Below, in pieces: positions 34,669-43,377 of a stretch of 54,527 bases of DNA. This stretch comes from GCA-2693325 sp964011675 (GTDB lineage: Bacteria > Latescibacterota > UBA2968 > UBA8231): the NCBI GenBank assembly GCA_964011675.1, contig CAXGPR010000014.1, forward strand, positions 1-54,527. The letters are read 5' to 3'. Under the pieces are notes generated by a model. It saw only the letters and a list, made by a program, of their open reading frames with translations. It was not told the origin of the DNA and ran no database searches. The position numbers and the translations under genes are program-made. The first letter of the stretch is position 1; each line of letters begins with the position of its first letter.

Positions 34669-35048
34669 TATGCTTCTTCTGCCTCGAATACGATAATTTG
34701 TGCGACAACTTTACCCGCTTGGTTGTTGCGCTCGGCGTGTTCATTCATGGCGAAGAATAAGACTCCCTCACGGCGGCATATGAGATCACAGCGAGCACCC
34801 ACGGCAAAAGCTTCCCCATCGCCAATGCGCGCAATAAGCGCACCAACGTTAGTACCTGGCATGTGATAGCCCTGCCCTGCGGGAAATTTGTAGAGCCCAT
34901 CGGCACCGCACCAAGCAACCTGATCGCGCATGTCGGGCGACCACGTCTCTTCGGCATCGATAACGATTCGCTGCCCGCTCTTCGCGCGAATTAACGAATC
35001 CTGCCATTGCGGACTCGGGCGTATTGTGCGCATAATAGTAACAGCCAT
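34668..35048 (-). CDS. PA-IL (LecA)-like galactophilic lectin domain protein
   Basis: A 126-residue single-domain protein. The C-terminal 100 residues match the PA-IL-like pattern: VIDAEETWSPDMRDQVAWCGADG, the calcium/sugar-loop region GYHMPGTNVGALIARIGDGEAF and LFFAMNEHAERNNQAGKVVAQI. PA-IL of Pseudomonas binds galactose through calcium. There is no signal peptide, which is also true of PA-IL. AAGGAGAG precedes the ATG. It is the first gene of a three-gene operon with a kinase-like protein and the DUF5069 candidate selenoprotein. Sugar binding is inference from the fold. Confidence 0.8.
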   Translation of the reverse strand: MAVTIMRTIRPSPQWQDSLIRAKSGQRIVIDAEETWSPDMRDQVAWCGADGLYKFPAGQGYHMPGTNVGALIARIGDGEAFAVGARCDLICRREGVLFFAMNEHAERNNQAGKVVAQIIVFEAEEA

Positions 35049-35187
35049 ACACTCTCCTTAAGGGGTTCGATCAGCATTCTTCTCACAGGGTGGGATAATT
35101 AATGGATGCCTTCACTCGTGTCAACAAGTGGTCTCGTAAACTGGACGCAGCATAAATTTGTTAGATCGGCAATGGGATAGACCGCCA

Positions 35188-36264
35188 ATGAACATCCCGG
35201 AGAACAACTTAGATTTACTACACTCCCTGCTACAAATCCCCTGCCCATCCGGTCGCGAAGAGCGCATGGCCGCATTCATTAGCCAATCCATCGAGGCACT
35301 TGGATTTCCAGCTCACAGCGACGCGCAGGGCAACGTATGGACGCTAGTTGACGGTAGCGACAAGACGGCCGGCGCCGTCGCCATGGCTAGCCATATGGAC
35401 GAGATCGCCATGGTCGTACACGCCATCGAAGACGACGGCACGCTGCGCGTTCAGCGCAGCGGGGGCTTGCACCCATGGAAGTTGGGGGAAGGACCGGTCG
35501 TGCTAGTGGGCGACGATGAGAATTTGGTTCCTGCCCACCTTGGCTTTGGCTCTGGCCACACCAACGATCCAGAGGATCCCATCGCACAATTTGCCAGCGG
35601 CTCGCGCGGCATTCAGTGGTCTCACTGCCATGTGATAACCGGACTTACAGCCGATCAACTCCGCGCGCGTGGCGTCCGCATCGGCACGTGTGCCGTGCCC
35701 GACAGCGCGGTTCGCGGTCCGCACATTTTCGGGCCAGAAAAAGACCCACTCGTCTCGGCGTGGATTCTCGACAACCGAGGCGGCACGCTCACCCTACTGC
35801 GCCTACTAGAAAAGATTGAGCGCAGTGGTTTGCAGCCTACAAGGTCCCTCTACCTCTGCTTCATGGTCCAGGAAGAGGGGGGACTGCTCGGAGCAAAAGG
35901 CTGGGCCCATCGCAATCCGGTCGAAACTTTTATTGCTGTAGATTCCTCTCCGATTCCGCGCGGGTCGCAGCTAGCGTTAGACGGCCGCCCCGCCACATGG
36001 TCCAAGGACTCAGGAGCTCATTTTCATCAGGGTCTCATAGGCGAACTAGCGCGCGCAACGCAGCGAGCAGGCAGCGAGTTACAATATGCCGTCTACGGCG
36101 CGGCTGCCTCCGATGCTACGGGCGTCCTCCAAGCAGGCATGGCGGCACGCGCTGCCACCATTGGCTACCCGCGTGCCAACTCACACGGCTATGAAGTGTG
36201 TCGTTTAAGCGTGTTTACACACTTAGTTAACGCGCTTTTTACCTATGTAGAAGATCTCGTTTGA
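35188..36264 (+). CDS. M42 family metallopeptidase
   Basis: A 358-residue dizinc aminopeptidase/glutamyl aminopeptidase-like enzyme, usually a cytosolic dodecamer. Zinc ligands and catalytic residues are visible: MASHMDEIAMVV (H, D), AWILDNRGG (D), MVQEEGGLLGAKG (EE), AVDSSPIP (D) and the last histidine in PRANSHGYEV. ATG 35188 gives the usual N-terminus; an upstream in-frame TTG at 35158 is less likely. Its stop overlaps the murD start (TTGA). Peptide trimming is the likely role. Confidence 0.9.
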   Translation: MNIPENNLDLLHSLLQIPCPSGREERMAAFISQSIEALGFPAHSDAQGNVWTLVDGSDKTAGAVAMASHMDEIAMVVHAIEDDGTLRVQRSGGLHPWKLGEGPVVLVGDDENLVPAHLGFGSGHTNDPEDPIAQFASGSRGIQWSHCHVITGLTADQLRARGVRIGTCAVPDSAVRGPHIFGPEKDPLVSAWILDNRGGTLTLLRLLEKIERSGLQPTRSLYLCFMVQEEGGLLGAKGWAHRNPVETFIAVDSSPIPRGSQLALDGRPATWSKDSGAHFHQGLIGELARATQRAGSELQYAVYGAAASDATGVLQAGMAARAATIGYPRANSHGYEVCRLSVFTHLVNALFTYVEDLV

Positions 36265-37628
36265 ATCTCGACATACTCAAAGGTCAACGCATCGCACTCG
36301 TCGGGTTTGGGTTAGAGAATCAGGCGCTGGGCCAACTACTCTGTGCCCGCGACATACCCTTCGCCGTTTGCGATGCCCGCCCCGCCGACAGCGGCCTGAC
36401 CAACGACTGGCCCTCCGTAGTCTCCTGGAACACGGGCCCCACATACCTGGACGAGCTTAGGTCGTATGATCTGCTCGTTCGCACGCCGGGCATCAGTCCT
36501 CTTCATCCGCGCCTGCAGCAAGCCGCTACGCACGGCGTTCGCGTCACAACTCAAATGCAGCTCTTTTTCGCTACCTGTCCGTGTCCCGTCATCGGAATAA
36601 CCGGAACCAAGGGCAAAGGAACGACGACGCTGCTTTTGGCCGATATAATGAAAGCGGGGCAGTCGCGTCGCATACACGTCGGAGGCAATATGGGTCAACC
36701 ACCCATCGCCCTTCTCGATTCGATGCAAAGCGAAGATCTCGCGCTGCTAGAAATGTCGAGCTTTCAGCTGCAAGATTTACCGTATAGTCCGCAGACCGCA
36801 CTCGTTCTTTCCGTTACCCAAGACCATCTCGATTACCACGCGAACCTAGAAGAGTACGTCACAGCCAAGCGCAATATCGCCACTCATCAACGCCCTGGTG
36901 ATCTGCTCATATCTCATGCCGACTGCGCTACGGCACAAACGTTTAAGGACTATTCTCCGGCACACCACTGGTCTTTTAGCGCAAGAAGATCCGTAGCAGT
37001 GGGTGCGTGGAGCACGGACCGGCGCATTTGGATGCGCCTTCCGGGTGACTCACCGATTGAGATCTGCGATAGAGCACATCTGTCTCTCCCCGGCGTACAC
37101 AACCTTGAAAACGCCTGCGCAGCCGTTACAGTTGCAGGTGCATTCGGCGTCAAGCCTGATTCTATTGCTCAAACTCTTTCCAATTTTCGCGGCCTCCCGC
37201 ACCGGCTACAGCACGTGGGCCAACGGGCCGAGATAGACTATTACAACGATTCGCTAGCAACGACGCCTGACGCCGCCATCGCAGCGGTGCGCGCCTTAGA
37301 ACAGCCCATAGTCCTTATAGTGGGAGGTGCCAGCAAAAAGGCCGACTTTGGCCATCTCGCCCAGGTCATTGCCGACGCCTCCGTGCGCGGTGTTCTATTG
37401 CTGGGGGAAGAGGGACCACGCATTGGAGAAGCCCTGGCAAATTCGAACTATACAGAGCATCGTCATCTGTGTGCGAGTATGGAAGAGGCGGTTACGAAAG
37501 CAACTGAATGGGCACAGGCCGGAGACGCCGTCGTGCTGTCTCCAGCCTGCGCTAGCTTTGATATGTTTTCCGACTACATAGAACGAGGTGAATGCTTCAA
37601 GAGAGCCTGTGGCTTGGTCGAATTATAG
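36261..37628 (+). CDS. murD: UDP-N-acetylmuramoylalanine--D-glutamate ligase
   Basis: A 455-residue cytosolic Mur ligase adding D-glutamate to UDP-MurNAc-L-alanine. The N-terminal Rossmann part has VGFGLENQALGQLL; the P-loop is GITGTKGKGTTTL; VTQDHLDYHANLEEYVTAKRNI is the MurD form of the carbamoylated-lysine/metal region; LPGVHNLENACAAV and YNDSLATTPDA open the C-terminal domain. The TTG start overlaps the M42 stop (TTGA). It lies outside any dcw cluster, as does murB here. It converges on cysH with three bases between them. Confidence 0.92.
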   Translation: MNLDILKGQRIALVGFGLENQALGQLLCARDIPFAVCDARPADSGLTNDWPSVVSWNTGPTYLDELRSYDLLVRTPGISPLHPRLQQAATHGVRVTTQMQLFFATCPCPVIGITGTKGKGTTTLLLADIMKAGQSRRIHVGGNMGQPPIALLDSMQSEDLALLEMSSFQLQDLPYSPQTALVLSVTQDHLDYHANLEEYVTAKRNIATHQRPGDLLISHADCATAQTFKDYSPAHHWSFSARRSVAVGAWSTDRRIWMRLPGDSPIEICDRAHLSLPGVHNLENACAAVTVAGAFGVKPDSIAQTLSNFRGLPHRLQHVGQRAEIDYYNDSLATTPDAAIAAVRALEQPIVLIVGGASKKADFGHLAQVIADASVRGVLLLGEEGPRIGEALANSNYTEHRHLCASMEEAVTKATEWAQAGDAVVLSPACASFDMFSDYIERGECFKRACGLVEL

Positions 37629-37631
37629 CGA

Positions 37632-38396
37632 TCAAATGTTGTAGTGCAAACCGCACTCTTTTCTATCGTCTATATCATCCAACTGATTAAACCAACGCCA
37701 GCGCCCCGCGCGCTTATCTTCGCCGATTCGCGTCGGCGTCGCGCAGATGATGCATCCAAAAGATGGATAGCCCTGTTCGTATAGCGGATGCGTTGGCACG
37801 TCGTTTTCGCGCATAAAGTACGCCAGTTCCTCATCGCTCCAATCAACCAGCGGGTTGAGCTTGACGATTTTTCGCTGAGTACCGTATTCGCCGATTAATT
37901 CAACTTTCTTTGCAGTGTCTTTTCGGTGGGTGGATTGGTCCCAACGCTGGCCTGAAATCCAGCAGTCAGCGGTCTTTAACATTTCGTTACGCGGCTTGGT
38001 TTTACGCACGTCACAGCAGTGCTCTTGCTTTTCCTTAGAATCGAAGAACAGGTATTCACCAAACCGATCAACCATACGCTGCAGGTGCGCAGGCTTGGGT
38101 TGCCATATTTCTATCGCACATCCATAGCGTTCTTTTACCTCTTCCATGAATTCATACGTTTCAGGATGCAACCGCAATGTATCTAAGGTCGCAAAACGCA
38201 TCTCCAAACCCTGTTCGATAGCCATGTGTAGCATAGCCATCCCCGTGTTTTGAAAGCTCGTAGCTAACACGGCGCAACGAGGGAACGCTTCGCTAGCCCA
38301 GCGCAGCATGCTAGCAGCTTCCATCTCTTCCCACGAGATGCTGTTGACTCGCTCCTCAAGGAGTCTATTTTTTTCTTCTAATTCTTTGCTTTCCAA
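37632..38396 (-). CDS. cysH: Assimilatory adenylylsulfate (APS) reductase, iron-sulfur type
   Basis: A 254-residue enzyme reducing APS (or PAPS) to sulfite for cysteine synthesis. The 4Fe-4S ligands of the APS-reductase type are present: C127-C128 (EHCCDVRK) and C215-x2-C218 (FGCIICATPT). The catalytic cysteine is C248 in KECGLH near the C-terminus. Other marks are LATSFQNTGMAML, TLDTLRLHPETY and ISGQRWDQSTHR. The TTG start has no clear ribosome site and a TATAAT lies 14 bases upstream, so the message may be nearly leaderless. It is divergent from the DCC thiol protein gene. Confidence 0.92.
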   Translation of the reverse strand: MESKELEEKNRLLEERVNSISWEEMEAASMLRWASEAFPRCAVLATSFQNTGMAMLHMAIEQGLEMRFATLDTLRLHPETYEFMEEVKERYGCAIEIWQPKPAHLQRMVDRFGEYLFFDSKEKQEHCCDVRKTKPRNEMLKTADCWISGQRWDQSTHRKDTAKKVELIGEYGTQRKIVKLNPLVDWSDEELAYFMRENDVPTHPLYEQGYPSFGCIICATPTRIGEDKRAGRWRWFNQLDDIDDRKECGLHYNI

Positions 38397-38406
38397 TTTT
38401 TTGCTC

Positions 38407-38420
38407 GCGATTATAATCGC
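38407..38420. promoter_or_regulatory. 14-bp palindrome overlapping the cysH -10 box
   Basis: GCGATTATAATCGC is a perfect 14-bp palindrome. It includes TATAAT on both strands; the minus-strand copy (38415-38410) pairs with TGGAAA at 38438-38433, spacing 17, as a cysH promoter. A dimeric regulator at this palindrome would block cysH transcription. Confidence 0.45.
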
Positions 38421-38444
38421 TCTTGCTGAACATTTCCAGCGGTC

Positions 38445-38475
38445 TTTACAGCACGATGTGGAGACAAAATATAAT
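38445..38475 (+). promoter_or_regulatory. Candidate promoter of the DCC protein gene
   Basis: TTTACA (38445-38450) and TATAAT (38470-38475) are separated by 19 bases, two more than ideal. The start codon at 38511 follows by 35 bases. Confidence 0.45.
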
Positions 38476-38510
38476 ATAGATGCTGTGACATCTTTGCAAA
38501 GATGTATCCT

Positions 38511-38876
38511 ATGTCATCACCAACGGCAGTATATGTATTGTTCTGGGACGGCGAGTGCCCTTTTTGCAAGCGCTGTGTCGACTGGGCGCTAAAAAAGGGA
38601 GGACACGCGCTCCACGCGATACCGTATCAACAGGCGACAGACCCGCCCATGGACAAAGATTTACAGCACGCCTGCAGCAGCGCTGTTCATCTGTCTCATC
38701 CCAGCGGTAAAATAGAGCGCGCAGGGCGAGCCTGTCTTACCGTTTTGTCGCTAATGGGATACGGCCGCCTCTCAGACTTGCTACGCTCTTGGCCTCTGAT
38801 CTTACTTGTAGAACTCGGCTACTGGCTAGTTGCCCATAACCGTTCGTTTTTTTCTCGTTTCATATTTCGCCCTTGA
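38511..38876 (+). CDS. DCC family (DUF393) thiol-disulfide oxidoreductase-like protein
   Basis: A 121-residue protein of the DCC/DUF393 family, named for DxxCxxC. The motif is FWDGECPFCKRCVDWALKK at about residues 12-30, with a redox-like CPFC. The C-terminal half is hydrophobic (LLRSWPLILLVELGYWLVAHN), typical of the family. The ATG at 38511 is preferred over 38502 on family N-terminus. Its ribosome site is weak. It lies 53 bases before the tandem ABC genes; a functional link is not shown. Confidence 0.85.
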   Translation: MSSPTAVYVLFWDGECPFCKRCVDWALKKGGHALHAIPYQQATDPPMDKDLQHACSSAVHLSHPSGKIERAGRACLTVLSLMGYGRLSDLLRSWPLILLVELGYWLVAHNRSFFSRFIFRP

Positions 38877-38929
38877 ACATCGGTCACAATACACAGTTGC
38901 CCTACATCGCTGCGAAGACGCATACCTGA

Positions 38930-41164
38930 ATGACAAAAAAACAGTTGATAGAAACGGCCTCTGAGCGCGTACAGAAGGCTATTTCAAACCTGTTGCGTTC
39001 AGACTACCTACTCCTGTGCGCCTATGCAGACATCGATGCGCAAGGGCGCTTTGCACGCGAGTGGATCGCCCTTACAGACGAACGCGTGCTGCTTTTGAAT
39101 GAAGAGACACTCCGCGCTGAATCTGTACCCCTATTAGACATACGCAACAGCCAAACGGAACCCCTGGTCGGCGGGGGCCGCCTGGTCATTCAACGGAGGC
39201 ACGCGGCAGCCATCAAACTTTATTACAGCAGTTCACGGGCAGCAGTATTTTCCGAAGTTGCACATGCATTAGAGCAGCTGCTGGTAGGCGAACCGCTTTC
39301 CATCAACACACAGTTAGACCGTCTACGCTGCGTCGACTGCCAACGCCTATTACCAGAAAAAAACGGTATTTGCCCTGCGTGTATTAAAAAGGGCGAGACC
39401 CTAAAGCGCATCACGCACTACTTGCTGCCCTACAAAGCCAAGTCTGCTCTGCTGGCTTTTTCATCGGCGGCTATAACAGCCGCCGAGTTGGCGCCTCCGC
39501 TGATCACCAAGCACATCGTGGACGACGTATTAGTCCCGTCCGGTGACAGTCCTGCGCCCATCGACCAACGGCTGGCTCTTCTTCTCTGGCTCGTCCTTAG
39601 CCTTGTCTGTATTCGCGTGATGAGCTGGGGCGCCGAGTGGGTACACGGCTGGATCATGTCGTGGATCGGTGCGCAGGTTACGTCAGATATTCGATCTCAG
39701 CTATACCGACGCTTAGAGATGCTCTCGCTACAGTTTTACGACAAGCGCAAAGTCGGTGCGCTCATATCGCGCGCCACCCGCGACGCCGGTATGTTGCAAG
39801 AATTCCTAGTCGACGGATTGCCCTACTTAATAATAAACGGCCTAATGGTTCTTGGAATCTTTGGCTTCCTACTGTGGATGAGCCCGAGTTTGAGTCTGTA
39901 CATAATGCTCCCCGTGCCCATCCTCATGGTTTGGGGCATCGTGTTCTGGAAGCGCATGCGCGGCTACTTTAACCAGTGGGGGCAAGTCTGGTCAAATCTG
40001 ACAGACCACACGGTCGAAACGCTGACGGGCATCCGCGTAGTTAAGGCATTTGCCCAAGAAAAGCGCGAAATGGCGACCTTCGCCAGACACAACCACCGCG
40101 TTCGGGAGGTCGCCGTCAGCACGGCGATCAACAGAGGCGTTTTCTTTGCTACGATTACGTTTCTCACTGGGCTCGGTATGCTAATGGTCTGGTTTTTTGG
40201 TGGCCAGCAGGTCTTGACAGACGAGATAACGCTGGGCACCCTCTTGGCCTTCTACTCCTACATGTGGCTGTTCTACGGACCGTTGGAGTGGTTTGGACAG
40301 GTTAATGATTGGATGACGCGGGCCTTTGCTGGGGCCGAACGCATCTTTGAAATTATCGATACGGATCCCGAAGCCTACGAGAATCCGCACGCCCTACGAA
40401 TGCCGAAAATGCAAGGAGGAATATCCTTTCATGGAGTGCGCTTCGGTTACGACAAGAGCAAACCCGTTCTCAACGGAATTGACTTAGATCTCAAACCCGG
40501 TGAGATGGTGGGCCTCGTCGGCAGGTCCGGCGTAGGGAAAACCACTACAGTCAACCTTATCGCTCGCTTTTACGACCCAGATTATGGTTCGATATCCATA
40601 GACGGAACCGACATACGACAGATCGACCTGCGCGATTTACGTTCACAGATTGGCATAGTTCTGCAGGAACCCGTACTCTTTTCCGGAACAATTGCCGAAA
40701 ACATCTGCTACGGAAAACCGAGCGCGACGTTCGACGAAATTATGCGTGCGGCCCGAACAGCCAACGCACACAACTTCATTATTAACAAGGTCGACGGATA
40801 CGAGACGCAGGTTGGCGAAAAGGGAGCGGGGCTATCCGGCGGAGAGCGCCAGCGCGTATCTATCGCTCGCGCCATCCTGCACGACCCACGCATCCTCATC
40901 CTAGACGAGGCGACCGCTTCGGTCGACGTACAAACTGAGAAGCAAATTCAGGAAGCAATGGGCCATCTGTCCAGAGGTCGCACGACCATCTCCATTGCCC
41001 ACCGCCTTTCCACCCTCCGCGATGCCGATCGCCTCATCGTCTTGGATGAGGGCCGCATAGTCGAACAAGGTAGCCATGCGGAACTGATGGAAAAACGCGG
41101 CGTATTCTACGATCTCGTTCAGTTACAGCAGGCCGTCGCTCAAATTATTGCCATAAAAGAATGA
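38930..41164 (+). CDS. ABC exporter with N-terminal PH-like region and zinc ribbon (copy 2)
   Basis: A 744-residue permease-ATPase fusion. It has an N-terminal PH-like soluble part (residues 1-125), a zinc ribbon at C134-x2-C137 and C148-x2-C151, six membrane helices at about 160-450 and an ATPase domain with Walker A GRSGVGKTT (about 530), signature LSGGERQR, Walker B ILILDEA and H-loop IAHRLS. All ATPase motifs look active. Its stop overlaps the start of copy 3 (ATGA), suggesting a heterodimer made by coupled translation. Cysteine positions match copy 3 exactly, so these two arose by tandem duplication. The cargo is unknown. Confidence 0.9.
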   Translation: MTKKQLIETASERVQKAISNLLRSDYLLLCAYADIDAQGRFAREWIALTDERVLLLNEETLRAESVPLLDIRNSQTEPLVGGGRLVIQRRHAAAIKLYYSSSRAAVFSEVAHALEQLLVGEPLSINTQLDRLRCVDCQRLLPEKNGICPACIKKGETLKRITHYLLPYKAKSALLAFSSAAITAAELAPPLITKHIVDDVLVPSGDSPAPIDQRLALLLWLVLSLVCIRVMSWGAEWVHGWIMSWIGAQVTSDIRSQLYRRLEMLSLQFYDKRKVGALISRATRDAGMLQEFLVDGLPYLIINGLMVLGIFGFLLWMSPSLSLYIMLPVPILMVWGIVFWKRMRGYFNQWGQVWSNLTDHTVETLTGIRVVKAFAQEKREMATFARHNHRVREVAVSTAINRGVFFATITFLTGLGMLMVWFFGGQQVLTDEITLGTLLAFYSYMWLFYGPLEWFGQVNDWMTRAFAGAERIFEIIDTDPEAYENPHALRMPKMQGGISFHGVRFGYDKSKPVLNGIDLDLKPGEMVGLVGRSGVGKTTTVNLIARFYDPDYGSISIDGTDIRQIDLRDLRSQIGIVLQEPVLFSGTIAENICYGKPSATFDEIMRAARTANAHNFIINKVDGYETQVGEKGAGLSGGERQRVSIARAILHDPRILILDEATASVDVQTEKQIQEAMGHLSRGRTTISIAHRLSTLRDADRLIVLDEGRIVEQGSHAELMEKRGVFYDLVQLQQAVAQIIAIKE

Positions 41165-43371
41165 CAGTATCCGCTTTCATAGAGGATGTGCCGGACGAAA
41201 TCGCCGGCAAGGTACGGGCTTCCGCTGGCGCCAAAGAACGGGCTCTAATACAGGTGGCTACCGACATGGCCGGGCGCGCGTCCTTTGGCAAGCGCTTCTT
41301 GGTCGTAACCGATCAACGCCTCTTGCTACTCGACTCTGCAACGGACGATGTCGATATACCGCTAACGCAGATAGAGCAAGTGCGATCAGACGCCCTGATC
41401 GGCGGCGGATGTTTGGAAATCGAACTCCGCGACGGCGCGCCCGTACGCGTGTACTACTCCAACTCGCTAACGCCCAAATTTGCCGAGGTTGCTGAGGGCA
41501 TCGAACTGCTAATCCAAGGCGAAGATCCCAACCTACCGCTTGAACTCGATCGCACGCACTGCGCCCAGTGTAGCCGATTGCTGCCCGAGAAAGGCGGTAT
41601 ATGCCCGGGATGCATAAGAAAGAGAGACACTCTCAAGCGTCTGCTGAGCTATATGATACCTTACAAGGCACGCGCCCTACTCCTTGTCGGTCTCACGCTC
41701 GTTACGGCGCTAATTGAGCTCGTCCCACCCTATATCGCCAAACACATCATAGACGACGTGCTTACAAAAGACGGTGATCTCGGCCTCCTCTATTTATACG
41801 TCGGTCTGCTGCTGGGGTTAGCCGTTATCCGGTGGATCGGCAACGTAGTGCGAAGATGGCTCAATACGTGGGTAGGATTCCGAGCCATGGCCGACCTACG
41901 CGCCGATCTATTTCGTTCTATGCAATTTCTCCCACTGCGTTTTTACGACAAGCGCAAAGTCGGTTCTCTAATATCGCGAATGAACAACGACTCCGATCAG
42001 GTTGAGGGCTACCTGATCTTTGACGCGCCTTTTGTGCTATCCAATGCAACCATGATTGTCGGCATTCTCACCCTGCTTTTCTATATGAATTGGCAGTTAA
42101 CGCTCTACGTGCTTTTACCCGTACCGCCCATTCTCATAGGCTCCATCCTTATATGGAATCGCTTGCAGGGCTACTGGCGACGCTGGAGCGCACGTTGGGC
42201 TCGGCTATCGACACACTTAAACGAATCGATCGGCGGTATACGCGTGGTAAAAGCATTTGCCCAAGAAACGCGTGAGGGTGAACGCTTCAATCGACGTAAC
42301 CATGCCCTACGCGACGTGAGCGTGAGCGCCGAGCGATCTTGGTTGGTTTTCTTTATGGTTACCAACTTTTTCATGAGCTTTGGCGCATTTTTTGTCTGGT
42401 ACTTTGGCGGCGTGCAAATACTCGATGGACAGCTGAAGCTCGGCGAACTCATGGCTTTTATCTCTTACCTATGGATGCTCTACCAACCGCTAAAGTGGTT
42501 TGGCGACTTCTACAGCTTTATGGTGCGTGCCTTTGCTGGAGCCGAGCGCATTTTTGAAGTAATCGATGCACAGTCAGAGCCGTTTGAGGATTCCCAAGCA
42601 ACGCCCATCCCACAAATACGCGGACGCGTTCACTTTAGAAAAGCGGCATTCGGCTACGACCCGGGAAAAATTGTTTTACGCGACATTGATCTTGAAGTGA
42701 GACCCGGTGAAATGATTGGCCTTGTCGGACGTTCTGGCGTGGGCAAGAGCACACTCATCAACTTGATTACGCGCTTTTATGACACCAGCCGCGGCAGCGT
42801 GGAGATCGACGGCAAAGATATACGATCGTTGCGCCTTGAAGACCTCCGATCACAGATCGGTTTGGTCGCACAGCAGTCGTTTCTGTTTAATGGCACAATC
42901 GCTGAAAATATAGCCTATGGAAAGCCTGATGCTTCTTTCGAAGAAGTCCTGCGGGCAGCACGCGCTGCCAACGCACACGAGTTCATTATCGGGAAAAACG
43001 ATGGATATGATATGGTCGTAGGCGAGCAGGGCAATAAGCTGTCTGGCGGTGAGAAACAGCGCATTGCCATCGCGCGAGCCATCCTACACGACCCTAAAAT
43101 TCTCATTTTAGACGAAGCCACTTCTTCACTCGATACACCAACCGAAAAAAAGATACAGGAAGCCATTACACGACTGGTTACGGGACGAACGACTTTTGCT
43201 ATTGCCCACCGTCTCTCCACCCTGCGCAGCGCAGACCGCCTCGTTGTATTGGAAGCGGGTAAGATCGCCGAAGTTGGCACGCATGAGGAACTGATGGCGC
43301 GGGAAGGCATTTTTTACGACTTATTGCAAACCCAACAGGCCACGTCAGCCGTTATGGCAACCGAACATTAA
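41161..43371 (+). CDS. ABC exporter with N-terminal PH-like region and zinc ribbon (copy 3)
   Basis: A 736-residue permease-ATPase fusion close to copy 2. The zinc ribbon is at C134-x2-C137 and C148-x2-C151, the same positions as copy 2. Walker A is GRSGVGKST (about 522), signature LSGGEKQR, Walker B ILILDEATSSLD and H-loop IAHRLS. Many heterodimeric exporters have one degenerate ATP site; neither partner here does. Six bases separate it from the following DUF1854 gene. Like copy 1, an ABC gene thus directly precedes a DUF1854 gene. Confidence 0.9.
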   Translation: MTVSAFIEDVPDEIAGKVRASAGAKERALIQVATDMAGRASFGKRFLVVTDQRLLLLDSATDDVDIPLTQIEQVRSDALIGGGCLEIELRDGAPVRVYYSNSLTPKFAEVAEGIELLIQGEDPNLPLELDRTHCAQCSRLLPEKGGICPGCIRKRDTLKRLLSYMIPYKARALLLVGLTLVTALIELVPPYIAKHIIDDVLTKDGDLGLLYLYVGLLLGLAVIRWIGNVVRRWLNTWVGFRAMADLRADLFRSMQFLPLRFYDKRKVGSLISRMNNDSDQVEGYLIFDAPFVLSNATMIVGILTLLFYMNWQLTLYVLLPVPPILIGSILIWNRLQGYWRRWSARWARLSTHLNESIGGIRVVKAFAQETREGERFNRRNHALRDVSVSAERSWLVFFMVTNFFMSFGAFFVWYFGGVQILDGQLKLGELMAFISYLWMLYQPLKWFGDFYSFMVRAFAGAERIFEVIDAQSEPFEDSQATPIPQIRGRVHFRKAAFGYDPGKIVLRDIDLEVRPGEMIGLVGRSGVGKSTLINLITRFYDTSRGSVEIDGKDIRSLRLEDLRSQIGLVAQQSFLFNGTIAENIAYGKPDASFEEVLRAARAANAHEFIIGKNDGYDMVVGEQGNKLSGGEKQRIAIARAILHDPKILILDEATSSLDTPTEKKIQEAITRLVTGRTTFAIAHRLSTLRSADRLVVLEAGKIAEVGTHEELMAREGIFYDLLQTQQATSAVMATEH

Positions 43372-43377
43372 AAAAAC

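Noticed and set aside
35059..35075. GGGGTTCGATC, like a tRNA T-arm
   Set aside because: No acceptor, D-arm or anticodon stem can be built around it.
36261..37628. murD-like gene as a cyanophycin synthetase fragment tied to the DUF1854 systems
   Set aside because: The N-terminal Rossmann part and the QDHLDYHANLEEYVTAKRNI region are those of MurD, and length is full.
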